From an uncultured Prevotellaceae bacterium (GTDB lineage Bacteria > Bacteroidota > Bacteroidia > Bacteroidales > Bacteroidaceae), in the NCBI GenBank assembly GCA_902779455.1, contig CACZBS010000002.1:186001-250000 (forward strand): DNA of 64,000 bases, read 5' to 3'. A program made the translations under genes and the position numbers. Under the pieces are notes generated by a model. The model was not told where the DNA came from. It searched no databases and saw only the letters and a program-made list of their open reading frames with translations. Shown here in pieces: positions 47,066 through 57,595 of this stretch. How positions within the stretch are numbered: the first letter of the stretch is position 1; every line of letters starts with the position of its first letter.

Positions 47066-48316
47066 ATGATGAAATTAAGAGAGATACTGACGATGCTCGC
47101 CTTGACGCCGCTCGTCTTGACGGCTCAGACGTTCGACTTTGACTTAACAAAACAGCAGCCCACATATAACGCCCGCGACGGCTACGGATACGACCTGCTG
47201 CCCGCTCCCAACGTAAAGAAGCCCACGGCCGACCCGTTCTATTTCTCGGTGCGCGTGCCTGACGGCAACTATCGCGTGCGCATCGTGCTGGGTGGCATCA
47301 AGAAGTCCAACACGACGGTCCGTGCAGAGGGGCGCCGGCTGATGATGGACAACGTGACGACCAAGAAGAAGAAAGACACCCGCACGGTGGAATTCACTGT
47401 CAACAAGCGTTCTCCGCTTATTGAAGGCGATAAGTTCGTGAAGATCAAGGACCGAGAGAAGGACTATCTGGCATGGGACGACAAGCTGACGCTGGAGTTC
47501 AACGGCCCTCAGCCCGCCGTACAATCCATTCACATCGAGCGCGACGACAAGGTGCCGACAGTCTATCTTTGCGGCAACTCCACTGTCGTTGACCAAAACA
47601 ATGAGCCCTGGGCCTCATGGGGACAGATGATCACCCGATGGTTTGGCCCTGAGGTGGCCATCTCGAATCACGCCGAGAGCGGCCTGACAGCCCGCACGTT
47701 CATCGGCTCTTACCGTCTGGACAAGATTCTCCAGACGCTGAAGCCTGGCGATTACGTCTTTGTGGAATTCGGCCATAACGACGAGAAAGAGAAGCGTCCT
47801 GGCGACGGCGCGTGGTATCACTACCAGTATCAGCTGAAGATTTTCGTTGACCAAGTGCGTCAGAAAGGGGCTACGATCGTCTTCTGTACGCCAACGCAGC
47901 GTCGTGCCTTTGAAAATGACAACAAGACTATCCGCAACACCCACGGCGATTTCCCCGCAGCCATGAAGGACGTGGCAGAGCGCGAACACGTGCCCCTCAT
48001 CGATCTTAACCAGATGACGAAGACGTTCTTCGAGACTCTTGGCTATGAGAACTCCAAGCGGGCACTGGTGCACTATGCCGCCAACACATTCCCCGAACAG
48101 GACAAGGAGCTGGCCGATAACACGCACTTCAATCCCTACGGGGCCTATGAGGTGGCCAAGTGTGTCGTCATGGGCATCAAGCAGCTCAAGCTGCCGCTGG
48201 CCGACCTGCTGCGCTCGGACTGGCGCGACTTCAATCCTGCCAAGCCTGACGATTGGCGAACGTTCCAGTGGGCGCCTGCCCGCAATGCCGACCTAATTAA
48301 ACCTGACGGAAATTAA
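47066..48316 (+). CDS. Secreted CE12-type rhamnogalacturonan acetylesterase
   Basis: 416 residues with signal peptide (about 1-20) and an N-terminal beta domain (about 21-160). The GDSL/SGNH domain has block I GNSTV (Ser172), block II-type AESGLTART, block III FGHNDE (about 236-241) and the catalytic Asp351/His354 in ADNTHFNPYG. This set and the sequence around it fit carbohydrate esterase family 12, which removes acetyl groups from rhamnogalacturonan. A GH106 rhamnosidase gene follows. The TAA stop codon is embedded in the first repeat core of the array at 48315. The second Met (47069) is also a possible start. Confidence 0.88.
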   Translation: MMKLREILTMLALTPLVLTAQTFDFDLTKQQPTYNARDGYGYDLLPAPNVKKPTADPFYFSVRVPDGNYRVRIVLGGIKKSNTTVRAEGRRLMMDNVTTKKKKDTRTVEFTVNKRSPLIEGDKFVKIKDREKDYLAWDDKLTLEFNGPQPAVQSIHIERDDKVPTVYLCGNSTVVDQNNEPWASWGQMITRWFGPEVAISNHAESGLTARTFIGSYRLDKILQTLKPGDYVFVEFGHNDEKEKRPGDGAWYHYQYQLKIFVDQVRQKGATIVFCTPTQRRAFENDNKTIRNTHGDFPAAMKDVAEREHVPLIDLNQMTKTFFETLGYENSKRALVHYAANTFPEQDKELADNTHFNPYGAYEVAKCVVMGIKQLKLPLADLLRSDWRDFNPAKPDDWRTFQWAPARNADLIKPDGN

Positions 48317-48393
48317 AGCGGTACTTTGAGCATCTCAAAGCGGTGCTTTGAGCATCGCAAAGCGGTCCTTTGAACATGTCAAAGCGGCCCTTC
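48315..48393. repeat. Array of four 13-bp cores with exact 22-bp period (family A repeat)
   Basis: Cores begin at 48315 (AAAGCGGTACTTT), 48337 (AAAGCGGTGCTTT), 48359 (AAAGCGGTCCTTT) and 48381 (AAAGCGGCCCTTC), all in the same orientation and precisely 22 bp apart; 9-bp spacers are GAGCATCTC, GAGCATCGC and GAACATGTC. The array starts within the esterase stop codon and lies in the 131-bp gap before the GH106 gene. Confidence 0.93.
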
Positions 48394-48447
48394 GTTTATA
48401 AGAGATTAACGGAACAAAAATCGTAACAAGCAAAAACCTTCCATTCG

Positions 48448-51144
48448 ATGAAAAAGATATTGACGACCTTGGCCATCGCAGTAATGTCGATGACAGCTAC
48501 GGCACAAAGTTGGCCAACACCCACGACGGAAGCAAAACCGGGATTGCGGTGGTGGTGGCTGGGGTCAGCTGTCGACAAGGCCAACCTCAAGTGGAATCTG
48601 CAGCAATATGCAAATCATGGTGCCGGCGCCGTGGAGATCACTCCCATCTATGGTGTGCAGGGCAACGAGAAGAACAATATCGACTATCTTTCCGATCAAT
48701 GGATGGAGATGCTGCGCTATACCGCTGAACAGTGTCGGCAAAACGGAATAGAGCTCGACATGGCCACCGGCACGGGCTGGCCATTCGGTGGCCCCTGGGT
48801 GCCGCTGGAAGAGAGTGCCTGTCGCGCCGTTTTCGTGGAGAAGACCATAGACGCCGATGGTGTCTGGAGCACCGTCAACGGGAAAAAGGGGCTGCAGCCT
48901 GACACCAAGGATGTCAGCGCCATTGATCTCTCCCTTACAGAGAAGGACGCCAAGAACGCCGTCCTGCACAAGGTGATGCTTTACACCGCTGACGGCAAGA
49001 CCACTGACGTCACAAGCAACGTAAAGGACAGCAAGTTGGATTGTGACGCCCTCTTCCCTTCAAAGAAGGCTCCGCTCGAATCCCAACTTATTGCCATATA
49101 TATTAAATATGGTGTCATGAAGGTAAAGCGAGCAGCCCCTGGCGGTGAAGGACTCGTCGTCGACCACTTCGACAAGAATGCTGTGGCCAACTACCTGAAG
49201 CACATCGAGGAGGCCTTTGAGCGTACACGCACCCCCTACCCTCACACTTTCTTCAATGACTCCTACGAGGTAGAGGCTGCCACATGGACCCCCACGCTGT
49301 TCCAGGAGTTTGAGCGCCGTCGTGGCTACAAACTCGAAGACCATCTGCCCGAACTGCTTGTTTCTTTTAACAGTAAGTCCACAGAAGCTACAGCGGGGAC
49401 CGCTAAGAAAGCCATCTGCGTTCTCTCCGACTATCGCGAGACTCTTGGCGACCTGATCCTCGAGAACTTCACTGAGCAATGGACGGCATGGGCTCACAGT
49501 CATGGAGCCATCACCCGCAACCAGGCCCACGGCTCGCCAGCCAACCTCATTGACTGCTATGCTGCCGTCGACATCCCAGAGATCGAGGGATTCGGGCTCA
49601 GCGACCTCGGCATCAAGGGGTTGCGCACCGACCCTGGCAAGACGCGCAAGAACGACTCTGACTACTCGATGTTCAAGTATGCACCCAGCGCTGCCCACGT
49701 CTGCGGCAAACCCTATACATCGAGCGAGACGTTCACATGGCTCACGGAGCACTTCCGCACATCGCTCTCACAGCTGAAGCCTGACCTCGACCTGATGTTT
49801 TGTGCAGGAGTGAACCACATGTTCTTCCACGGCACATGCTATAGCCCCAAGGACGACGAGTGGCCCGGATGGAAGTTCTACGCTTCCATCGACATGAGTC
49901 CCACGAACTCTATCTGGCGCGACGCTCCCTATTTCATGCAGTATGTGGAGCGCTGCCAGAGTTTCCTGCAATGGGGCGAGCCTGACAACGACTTCCTGGT
50001 GCTGCTGCCCATCCGCGATGCCTGGAAGAAGCCCAACGGCAAACTGCTCATGCAGTTCACGATCCATGCCATGGGCAAACTGATGCCTGAGTTCCGCGAG
50101 GCCATCCTTGAGATTGACAAGGCAGGTTTCGATTGCGACTATATCTCCGAGCGCCTGCTTATGCAGACCACCTGCAAGAACGGACAGCTCATCACATCGG
50201 GCGGCACCAGCTATAAGGGACTGATCATCCCTGGCAGCGGCGAGATGCCTGAAGCCGTCAGGCAGCATATCGAACGGCTCAAGGAACAAGGCGCCCACAT
50301 CATGTATGGCATCGATACCGACGAGATGGCAAAGGTTGCTAAGCCTGAGCCAATGAAACTGAACTTCGGACTGAAAGCCATCCGACGGAAGAACCCGACA
50401 GGTCACCACTACTTCATCGCCAATCTGACGCCCGACGACATCAGCGGCGTCTGCGACGTGGCTGCCGGCAAGAGCGTCGACGCTCTCTGGTTTAATCCTC
50501 TCACGGGCGAGATCACACCAGCCGAAACTGACGATGATGGCTTCCAAATCAACCTCCACAGCGGCGAATCGATGATCCTGCAGACCTTTGACGAACCTAT
50601 GAAGTTCGAAAAGGAAACTCTGGCGACCAGCGAAACGCCCCAACAGGAAGAGATTGAGATTGAAGGTCCCTGGACCTTGTCATTCATTGAGGAAGCCCCC
50701 AAGGTCGATAAGACCTATCAACTCGATGAACTTCAGACTTGGGAAGACCTTGATGATCAGACCCGAGTGACGATGGGTACTGGCGTCTACACCACGACCT
50801 TCAAGATGTCGAAGAAGCAAGATCCCGCTGGTCCATGGATGATAGACCTTGGAGACGTACGCGAGTCGGCCCGTGTCTACATCAACGGTCAGTTTATTGG
50901 CTGCGCCTGGAGCGTGCCCTTCATCCTTGACACCAAGGGCGCACTCAAAGTGGGTGCCAACGAACTGCGTATCGAGGTGACCAACCTGCCGGCAAACCGC
51001 ATCAGCGATCTCGACCGCAAGAACGTCAAATGGCGTAAGATGGAAGAGATCAACGTTGTCGACATCAACTACAAAAAGACGCTTTACGACCAATGGACTC
51101 CAGTGCCAAGCGGTCTGAACTCAGAAGTTAAACTAATTAGGTAA
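48448..51144 (+). CDS. GH106-like alpha-L-rhamnosidase, secreted
   Basis: 898 residues with signal peptide (MKKILTTLAIAVMSMTATAQ). The family begins with PGLRWWWLGSAVDKANLKWNLQQYANHGAGAVEITPIYG and TGTGWPFGGPWVP, both hallmarks of GH106 (large Bacteroidetes rhamnosidases). A middle part includes FFNDSYEVEAATWTPTLFQEF and HGSPANLIDCYA; the C-terminal about 150 residues form a jelly-roll with MIDLGDVRESARVYINGQFIG. It should remove rhamnose from rhamnogalacturonan or similar glycans and pairs with the CE12 esterase upstream. The catalytic residues were not identified by eye. Confidence 0.87.
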   Translation: MKKILTTLAIAVMSMTATAQSWPTPTTEAKPGLRWWWLGSAVDKANLKWNLQQYANHGAGAVEITPIYGVQGNEKNNIDYLSDQWMEMLRYTAEQCRQNGIELDMATGTGWPFGGPWVPLEESACRAVFVEKTIDADGVWSTVNGKKGLQPDTKDVSAIDLSLTEKDAKNAVLHKVMLYTADGKTTDVTSNVKDSKLDCDALFPSKKAPLESQLIAIYIKYGVMKVKRAAPGGEGLVVDHFDKNAVANYLKHIEEAFERTRTPYPHTFFNDSYEVEAATWTPTLFQEFERRRGYKLEDHLPELLVSFNSKSTEATAGTAKKAICVLSDYRETLGDLILENFTEQWTAWAHSHGAITRNQAHGSPANLIDCYAAVDIPEIEGFGLSDLGIKGLRTDPGKTRKNDSDYSMFKYAPSAAHVCGKPYTSSETFTWLTEHFRTSLSQLKPDLDLMFCAGVNHMFFHGTCYSPKDDEWPGWKFYASIDMSPTNSIWRDAPYFMQYVERCQSFLQWGEPDNDFLVLLPIRDAWKKPNGKLLMQFTIHAMGKLMPEFREAILEIDKAGFDCDYISERLLMQTTCKNGQLITSGGTSYKGLIIPGSGEMPEAVRQHIERLKEQGAHIMYGIDTDEMAKVAKPEPMKLNFGLKAIRRKNPTGHHYFIANLTPDDISGVCDVAAGKSVDALWFNPLTGEITPAETDDDGFQINLHSGESMILQTFDEPMKFEKETLATSETPQQEEIEIEGPWTLSFIEEAPKVDKTYQLDELQTWEDLDDQTRVTMGTGVYTTTFKMSKKQDPAGPWMIDLGDVRESARVYINGQFIGCAWSVPFILDTKGALKVGANELRIEVTNLPANRISDLDRKNVKWRKMEEINVVDINYKKTLYDQWTPVPSGLNSEVKLIR

Positions 51145-51163
51145 GTAATATAGATTTATTATT

Positions 51164-51361
51164 ATGGTATCACAGAGTGACACACATCATCATCATCACC
51201 ACCACCATTCCCACCAAATGGACAGCGCCAGTCGTTTCAAATATGAGAGTCTGCAGGCCATCAAGAGGCGTAAACTTATAGCAAAATGGGGCTTCAGGGC
51301 ACTTTTTACCGTTGCCGTCCTATCTGTCATTGCCCTCGTCGTAGTCTATATCATAGATTAA
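51164..51361 (+). CDS. Small single-pass membrane protein with natural poly-His stretch
   Basis: 65 residues. The N-terminal MVSQSDTHHHHHHHHSHQ carries eight histidines in a row; it is followed by a basic segment (YESLQAIKRRKLIAKWG) and one hydrophobic helix at about 44-64 (ALFTVAVLSVIALVVVYII). The start is a good ATG 19 bp behind the GH106 stop. His-rich tails often bind Zn/Ni/Cu, but no function is assigned. Its stop codon overlaps the convergent nitrilase stop codon (shared TTAA). Confidence 0.65.
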   Translation: MVSQSDTHHHHHHHHSHQMDSASRFKYESLQAIKRRKLIAKWGFRALFTVAVLSVIALVVVYIID

Positions 51362-52083
51362 AGGTCGCAATCGGCAAGAACTTGGAAGTGGCTTCTTAGC
51401 TTGTGGAGACGATCCATACTGATTTCGTCGACCACTTTCCCCGTCGGATCTATCAAGCAGGAACCGCCTTCGTAATAGGCAAGCGGATCGCTTCCTATGC
51501 GATTGACGGCCACTACGTAGCACTGGTTTTCAATAGCCCGTGCTCGTATGAGGGTGTCCCATGCGAGTTGACGTGAGGCGGGCCAGTTGGCTACATATAT
51601 AATAGCATCATATTCGCCAGCTCTGCCCCAGCGTGAAAAGACAGGGAAACGCAAGTCGTAGCATGTCTGCAATAGGAAGCGTACGCCCTGCCAGGAGACG
51701 ATAACAGCAGATTCGCCTGCTACGTAATGACGATTCTCACCACCATGCGTAAAGAGGTGATGTTTGTCATAAAACGTGACACTGTCAGGCGTGACGAAGT
51801 AATGGCGGTTGCGATAGCTCTTATCCTCAGCCGACTTGATCGCCAGACTGCCGCTTATGGCACACTTTCGCTCGCATGCAGTCGACTTCATCCATTGTAA
51901 GGCCAACGACGCAGTCTCGTCTTCTATGCAGCTTTCTGGCTCGACGACAAAGCCTGTCGCCCACATCTCTGGCAACACATAAAGATCGGCAGAGGGCTGC
52001 GAAGCAATTCGCCGTTCGGCTTCTGCGATGTTATCTTCAGGACTAGCCCAAGCCAAGTCCATCTCCAAGAGGCATACTCTCAT
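51358..52083 (-). CDS. Carbon-nitrogen hydrolase (nitrilase family, omega-amidase/YafV-like)
   Basis: 241 residues from ATG 52083; the frame is open for 46 more codons but that start lies inside the methyltransferase gene, and the 4-bp ATGA overlap with its stop supports 52083. The Glu-Lys-Cys triad is visible: LPEMW (Glu39), DKHHLF (Lys107) and QTCYDLRFP (Cys141). CYDLRFPVFSRW is the version found in YafV/Nit2-type omega-amidases, which hydrolyse alpha-ketoglutaramate or similar. Substrate inferred. Confidence 0.88.
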   Translation of the reverse strand: MRVCLLEMDLAWASPEDNIAEAERRIASQPSADLYVLPEMWATGFVVEPESCIEDETASLALQWMKSTACERKCAISGSLAIKSAEDKSYRNRHYFVTPDSVTFYDKHHLFTHGGENRHYVAGESAVIVSWQGVRFLLQTCYDLRFPVFSRWGRAGEYDAIIYVANWPASRQLAWDTLIRARAIENQCYVVAVNRIGSDPLAYYEGGSCLIDPTGKVVDEISMDRLHKLRSHFQVLADCDL

Positions 52084-52754
52084 ATGTAAAAATCTTTCGT
52101 TAATTTTTCGTACCATTCGGAACCAATGATGCCTTCCCCTTTCTCGAGTTCTGCATGATGCTTTCGGAAGGCCATCAGATAGCGTCTGGGCTTCTTCGTC
52201 GCCGTAGTCTTTATCGCCCATTCGCGCACTTTGAAGAATCCCCTCATCACTGCCTCCATTTCCAAGTGGGATTTGCAGTCAAAAGGGATAATTACAGAGA
52301 ACTCCCCATCTTCAGTCAGTAGTCGCCAGCCACTGTCCATTAGGGCGGCATACGTCAGCATCGATGTGTGGCGTGCCAATGTGCGACGAGCATCAGAACT
52401 CTCTAAAGAGTCAATGAAATAAGGAGGATTGCTAACGATAGCATCAAATAATGGTGCTTCGTACTGCTTCACATCTGAATGTTCAATGGCGATTCGCTCA
52501 GCAAATGGTGACGACATGACATTCTCTCTTGCCTGAACGACTGCCTCTGCATCAATATCGATGCCTACGACCCGTGCTTCTGCATAGCGCTGAGCCATCA
52601 TCAGGGCGATCAGTCCTGTTCCTGTGCCGATGTCAAGCACACGCTTTCCTCCTCTTGCCCATGCGCCAAGGATTGTTCCGTCAGTGCCGACCTTCATTGC
52701 GCAGAGCGACTGTCTGACGGTGAATTGCTTGAATTGAAAATAGTCATTCGCCAT
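52080..52754 (-). CDS. trmN6: tRNA1(Val) (adenine-N6)-methyltransferase-like protein
   Basis: 224 residues. SAM-binding motif I VLDIGTGTGLIAL, motif GIDIDAEAV and the amino-methyltransferase motif NPPYF are present; the beginning FQFKQFTVRQSLCAMKVGTDGTILGAW is typical for YfiC/TrmN6, which methylates A37 of tRNA-Val. It has a -7 element (TAACTTTG, 52772-52765) and is followed by the nitrilase via ATGA overlap. Confidence 0.87.
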   Translation of the reverse strand: MANDYFQFKQFTVRQSLCAMKVGTDGTILGAWARGGKRVLDIGTGTGLIALMMAQRYAEARVVGIDIDAEAVVQARENVMSSPFAERIAIEHSDVKQYEAPLFDAIVSNPPYFIDSLESSDARRTLARHTSMLTYAALMDSGWRLLTEDGEFSVIIPFDCKSHLEMEAVMRGFFKVREWAIKTTATKKPRRYLMAFRKHHAELEKGEGIIGSEWYEKLTKDFYI

Positions 52755-52764
52755 AAAATCGAGG

Positions 52765-52772
52765 CAAAGTTA
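52765..52772 (-). promoter_or_regulatory. -7 element of the trmN6-nitrilase unit
   Basis: TAACTTTG followed by CCT on the minus strand, about 10 bp before the ATG, so the leader would be very short. Confidence 0.5.
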
Positions 52773-52825
52773 CTAATAATTTGTTAATTATCAAATTCTA
52801 ATTCTTAATTCTTAATTTTATTTAG

Positions 52826-52833
52826 TACCTTTG
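52826..52833 (+). promoter_or_regulatory. -7 element of the lon promoter
   Basis: TACCTTTG followed by CAT, about 60 bp before the lon ATG; the leader is purine-rich (AGAAGAAAG-type units). No obvious -33 element. Confidence 0.6.
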
Positions 52834-52896
52834 CATCCTCAATTCAGAAGAAAGAAGTTTAGAAGTAAGAAGAAAGAGCAAGAAGAAACATAAGAA

Positions 52897-55349
52897 ATGA
52901 GTGACAATCAGAATAACAATGCTTTCTCGATGATTGCCGACATTGACGGTGACTTTACTGACCTGATGAATGTCGACGTTCCCAGCGAACTGCCTATCCT
53001 GCCTGTTAGGAACCTGGTGCTTTTCCCAGGTGTGGTCGACCCTATTCTCATCGGGCGCGATTCAAGCATGAAACTCATCCGCAGGGCAGAGCGCTCAGGC
53101 GACATCATCGCCATTATCTGCCAGAAAGACCCAGACGTAGAAGAGCCCATCACTGAAGACCTTTATGAATATGGCATCTTTGCACGTGTCGTCAAGCATA
53201 TCACCTTGCCCAACAACGGCGTCACCGCAATCCTGCAGGGCCTGGGCCGTTTACGCCTGGTCCGTCTTACGAAGGATACGCCCTATCTGTATGGTGAGGT
53301 AAAGGCCGTCCCAGAGCTTATGCCAGACAAGCATGACAAGGAATGGCGTACGGCGATGGACGACCTTCGTCGTATGGCACGTGAATATATCTCTGTCAGC
53401 GACGACATCCCTGACGAGGCCAACTTTGCCATCAGCAACATCTCGAATGATGTGATGGCACTCAACTTTGTGTGCACCAACATGCCGTTCAGCATACAGG
53501 AGAAAGTGAAGCTGCTCAGTATGGAGTCTGTCAAAGAACGGCTGTTCAGCACAATGAAAGCCCTCGATCGCGAAATCACCCTTCAGAGGCTTAAGGCTGA
53601 CATACGTAACAAGACTCGTCAGGATATCGACGAACAGCAGAAGAACTATTTCCTGCAACAGCAGATCAAGAATCTCCAAGCAGAGATAGGAAATGAGACA
53701 TCGCCTGAGCGTGACAAACTGATAGAGAAAGCCTCCCACAAGAAGTGGAGCGATGAGGTAGAGCAGCAATTCTATAAGGAGATAGAGAAACTTGACAGTC
53801 TGCAGCCCCAGTCTCCCGACTACAATGTCCAGCTGAGCTATCTGCAAACCTATGTGTCACTGCCATGGAACGAGTATACTCAGGACGACCTCAACCTGAA
53901 GCGTGCGCAAAAGATTCTTGATCATGACCACTACGGAATGGAGAAGGTGAAGGAGCGCATACTCGAATATATGTCGGTGTTGGCCCTGCGCGGCGACCTC
54001 AAGTCGCCCATTCTGTGCCTCTATGGCCCTCCAGGTGTTGGTAAGACATCGTTGGGAAAATCCATTGCTGAGGCCATGAAACGCAAATATGTCCGCATTT
54101 CGCTGGGCGGACTTCACGACGAGGCCGAGATTCGCGGTCATCGACGCACCTATGTTGGAGCTATGCCAGGCCGTATCCTTAAGAGCATCCAAAAGGCAGG
54201 CTCCAGCAACCCTGTCTTCATACTCGACGAGATTGACAAGATCACTCAGGCTACTCTCAACGGCGACCCAGCCTCGGCCTTGCTTGAGGTCCTTGATCCG
54301 GAGCAGAACAATGCATTCCACGACAACTACCTCGACGTCGATTACGACCTTTCTAAGGTTCTCTTCATCGCGACAGCCAACAACCTGTCGACGATTCCAC
54401 GCCCATTGCTCGACCGCATGGAAATCATCGAAGTCAGCGGCTATATCACGGAGGAGAAGATAGAGATAGCCAAGCGCCACCTCATCCCTCGCGAGCTCGA
54501 GAACACAGGCTTGAAGCAGCTTTCTAAGAAGCCTCGTTTCAATAAGACAAGCATCGAGAAAATCATCGAACAGTACACCCGTGAGAGCGGCGTACGCCAG
54601 TTGGAAAAGCAGATCAACAAGGCGATGCGCAAGATGGCCTACAAGTATCAGGTCGACGGAGAGAACCTTGACTGGAAGGTTACGCCTGAGTCGCTTGAGG
54701 ACCTGCTGGGCAAACCGCCCTTCTATCGTGACATCTATCAAGGCAACGATTATGCAGGTGTGGTGACTGGTCTGGCTTGGACGAGCGTCGGCGGCGAGAT
54801 CCTCTTCATCGAGACTTCACTCTCGAAAGGCAAGGGCGCCAAGCTCACCTTGACGGGCAATCTGGGCGACGTGATGAAGGAGTCAGCCGTCCTGGCTCTG
54901 GAATATGTGAAGGCCCATGCCGACTTGCTGAATATCGATTATCGCATCTTTGACAACTGGAACATTCATATCCATGTGCCAGAGGGTGCCACACCTAAGG
55001 ATGGTCCTTCAGCAGGCATCACGATCGCTACATCGATAGCTTCGGCCCTGACCCAGCGCAAGGTACGTAAGAATACAGCTATGACAGGCGAGATTACCCT
55101 TCGCGGCAAGGTGCTGCCTGTTGGCGGTATCAAGGAGAAAATCTTGGCAGCCAAGCGTGCAGGCATCACTGATATCGTCATGTGCTGCGAGAATGAGAAG
55201 GACATTCAGGAGATTCCCGAGATCTATTTGCAAGGCGTCAGTTTCCACTACGTCGAGAACATTCAGGATGTATGGGATTTCGCCCTCACCAATGAGATTG
55301 TTTCTAATCCCACAATCTTCACCATTGACGAAGAAAAGGAACAGAAGAA

Positions 55350-55353
<4 letters not shown>
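52897..55353 (+). CDS. lon: ATP-dependent protease Lon
   Basis: 818 residues. N-terminal LON domain ([23 protein letters not shown]), coiled-coil region, AAA+ module with Walker [19 protein letters not shown] and Walker [10 protein letters not shown], and a C-terminal protease domain with the Ser-Lys dyad: DGPSAG (Ser705) and [14 protein letters not shown] (Lys748). It degrades misfolded and regulatory proteins. It ends with ATGA overlap onto tgt. Confidence 0.97.
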
Positions 55354-56473
<1,120 letters not shown>

Positions 56474-56477
<4 letters not shown>

Positions 56478-57583
56478 AGAATCCGTTAGGCAAACTGCTC
56501 ACTCGGCTCGACCGCTACATCATCGGCAAGTTCATCGGCACGTACATCTACTCCATCGTGCTGATTATCAGCATATCCATCGTTTTCGACTTCAACGAGA
56601 ACATGGCCAAGTTTGCCACCTATCATGCACCATGGCGCGCTATCATCTTCGACTACTACGCCAACTTCGTGCCCTACTTTGCCAATCTCTTCTCCCCTCT
56701 CTTCGTCTTCATTGCCGTCATCTTCTTCACCTCCAAGCTGGCGGGCAACAGCGAGATCATTGCCATGCTGGCCTGTGGTACGAGTTTTCGTCGGCTTATG
56801 CGGCCCTACATGCTGTCAGCCGCACTCATTGCCGCTCTCAACTTCTACCTAGGCGCCTACATTATTCCCCATGGCAACGTCGTCCGCCAGAACTTCGAGA
56901 CACTCTATAAGAACAAGAAGAAGAATACGTCGGCCTCTAACGTCCAGCTACAGGTCGGTCCAGGCATCATCGCCTACCTGCAGCAATACGACAACAACAC
57001 CAAGCGCGGCTATGGCTTCTCGCTCGACAAGTTTGAGAACAAGAAGCTCGTCAGCCACATGACCGCTAACGTCGCACAATATGACACCATCGCCGACGAG
57101 CGCTATCACTGGAAGCTCATCAACTATAAGATACGTACGCTCAAGGGCTTGCGCGAGAAGATCGAGACAGGTCAGGAGCTCGACACGCTCATCATGATGG
57201 AGCCAATGGATCTCGTCTTCTCGAAGGGGCAGCAAGAGACATTCACGTCGCCAGAGCTCAAACGCTACATCTCCAAGCAGCAGGAACGCGGATCAGTCAA
57301 CGTCGTGCAATACGAGGTTGAATATCACAAGCGTATTGCCACCTCATTTGCCTCGTTCATCCTCACCGTCATTGGTGCCTCGCTCTCATCACGGAAGCGC
57401 AAAGGCGGCATGGGACTTTACCTTGGCATCGGACTGGCCCTCTCGTTCACCTACATCCTACTCCAGACCATCAGCGCCACCTTTGCCATCAACGCTGGCT
57501 GGCCTGCCTGGCTGGCAGCCTGGCTTCCTAATATCATTTACGTTTTCATTGCCTACTTCTGCTACAGACAGGCACCGAATTAG
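56474..57583 (+). CDS. LptF/LptG-type permease (YjgP/YjgQ family)
   Basis: 369 residues with six hydrophobic segments: three near the N-terminus (YIIGKFIGTYIYSIVLIISISIVFDF and following) and three near the end (FILTVIGASLSSRKRKGGMGLYLGIGLALSF), and a periplasmic domain between. This is the layout of the LptFG permeases of lipopolysaccharide transport to the outer membrane. Whether it is F or G was not settled. It overlaps tgt by 4 bp. Confidence 0.9.
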
Positions 57584-57595
57584 TTCAATTTAATA

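Noticed and set aside
52084-52221. N-terminal extension of the nitrilase
   Set aside because: It lies inside the methyltransferase gene in another frame; the ATGA overlap at 52080-52083 gives the natural start.
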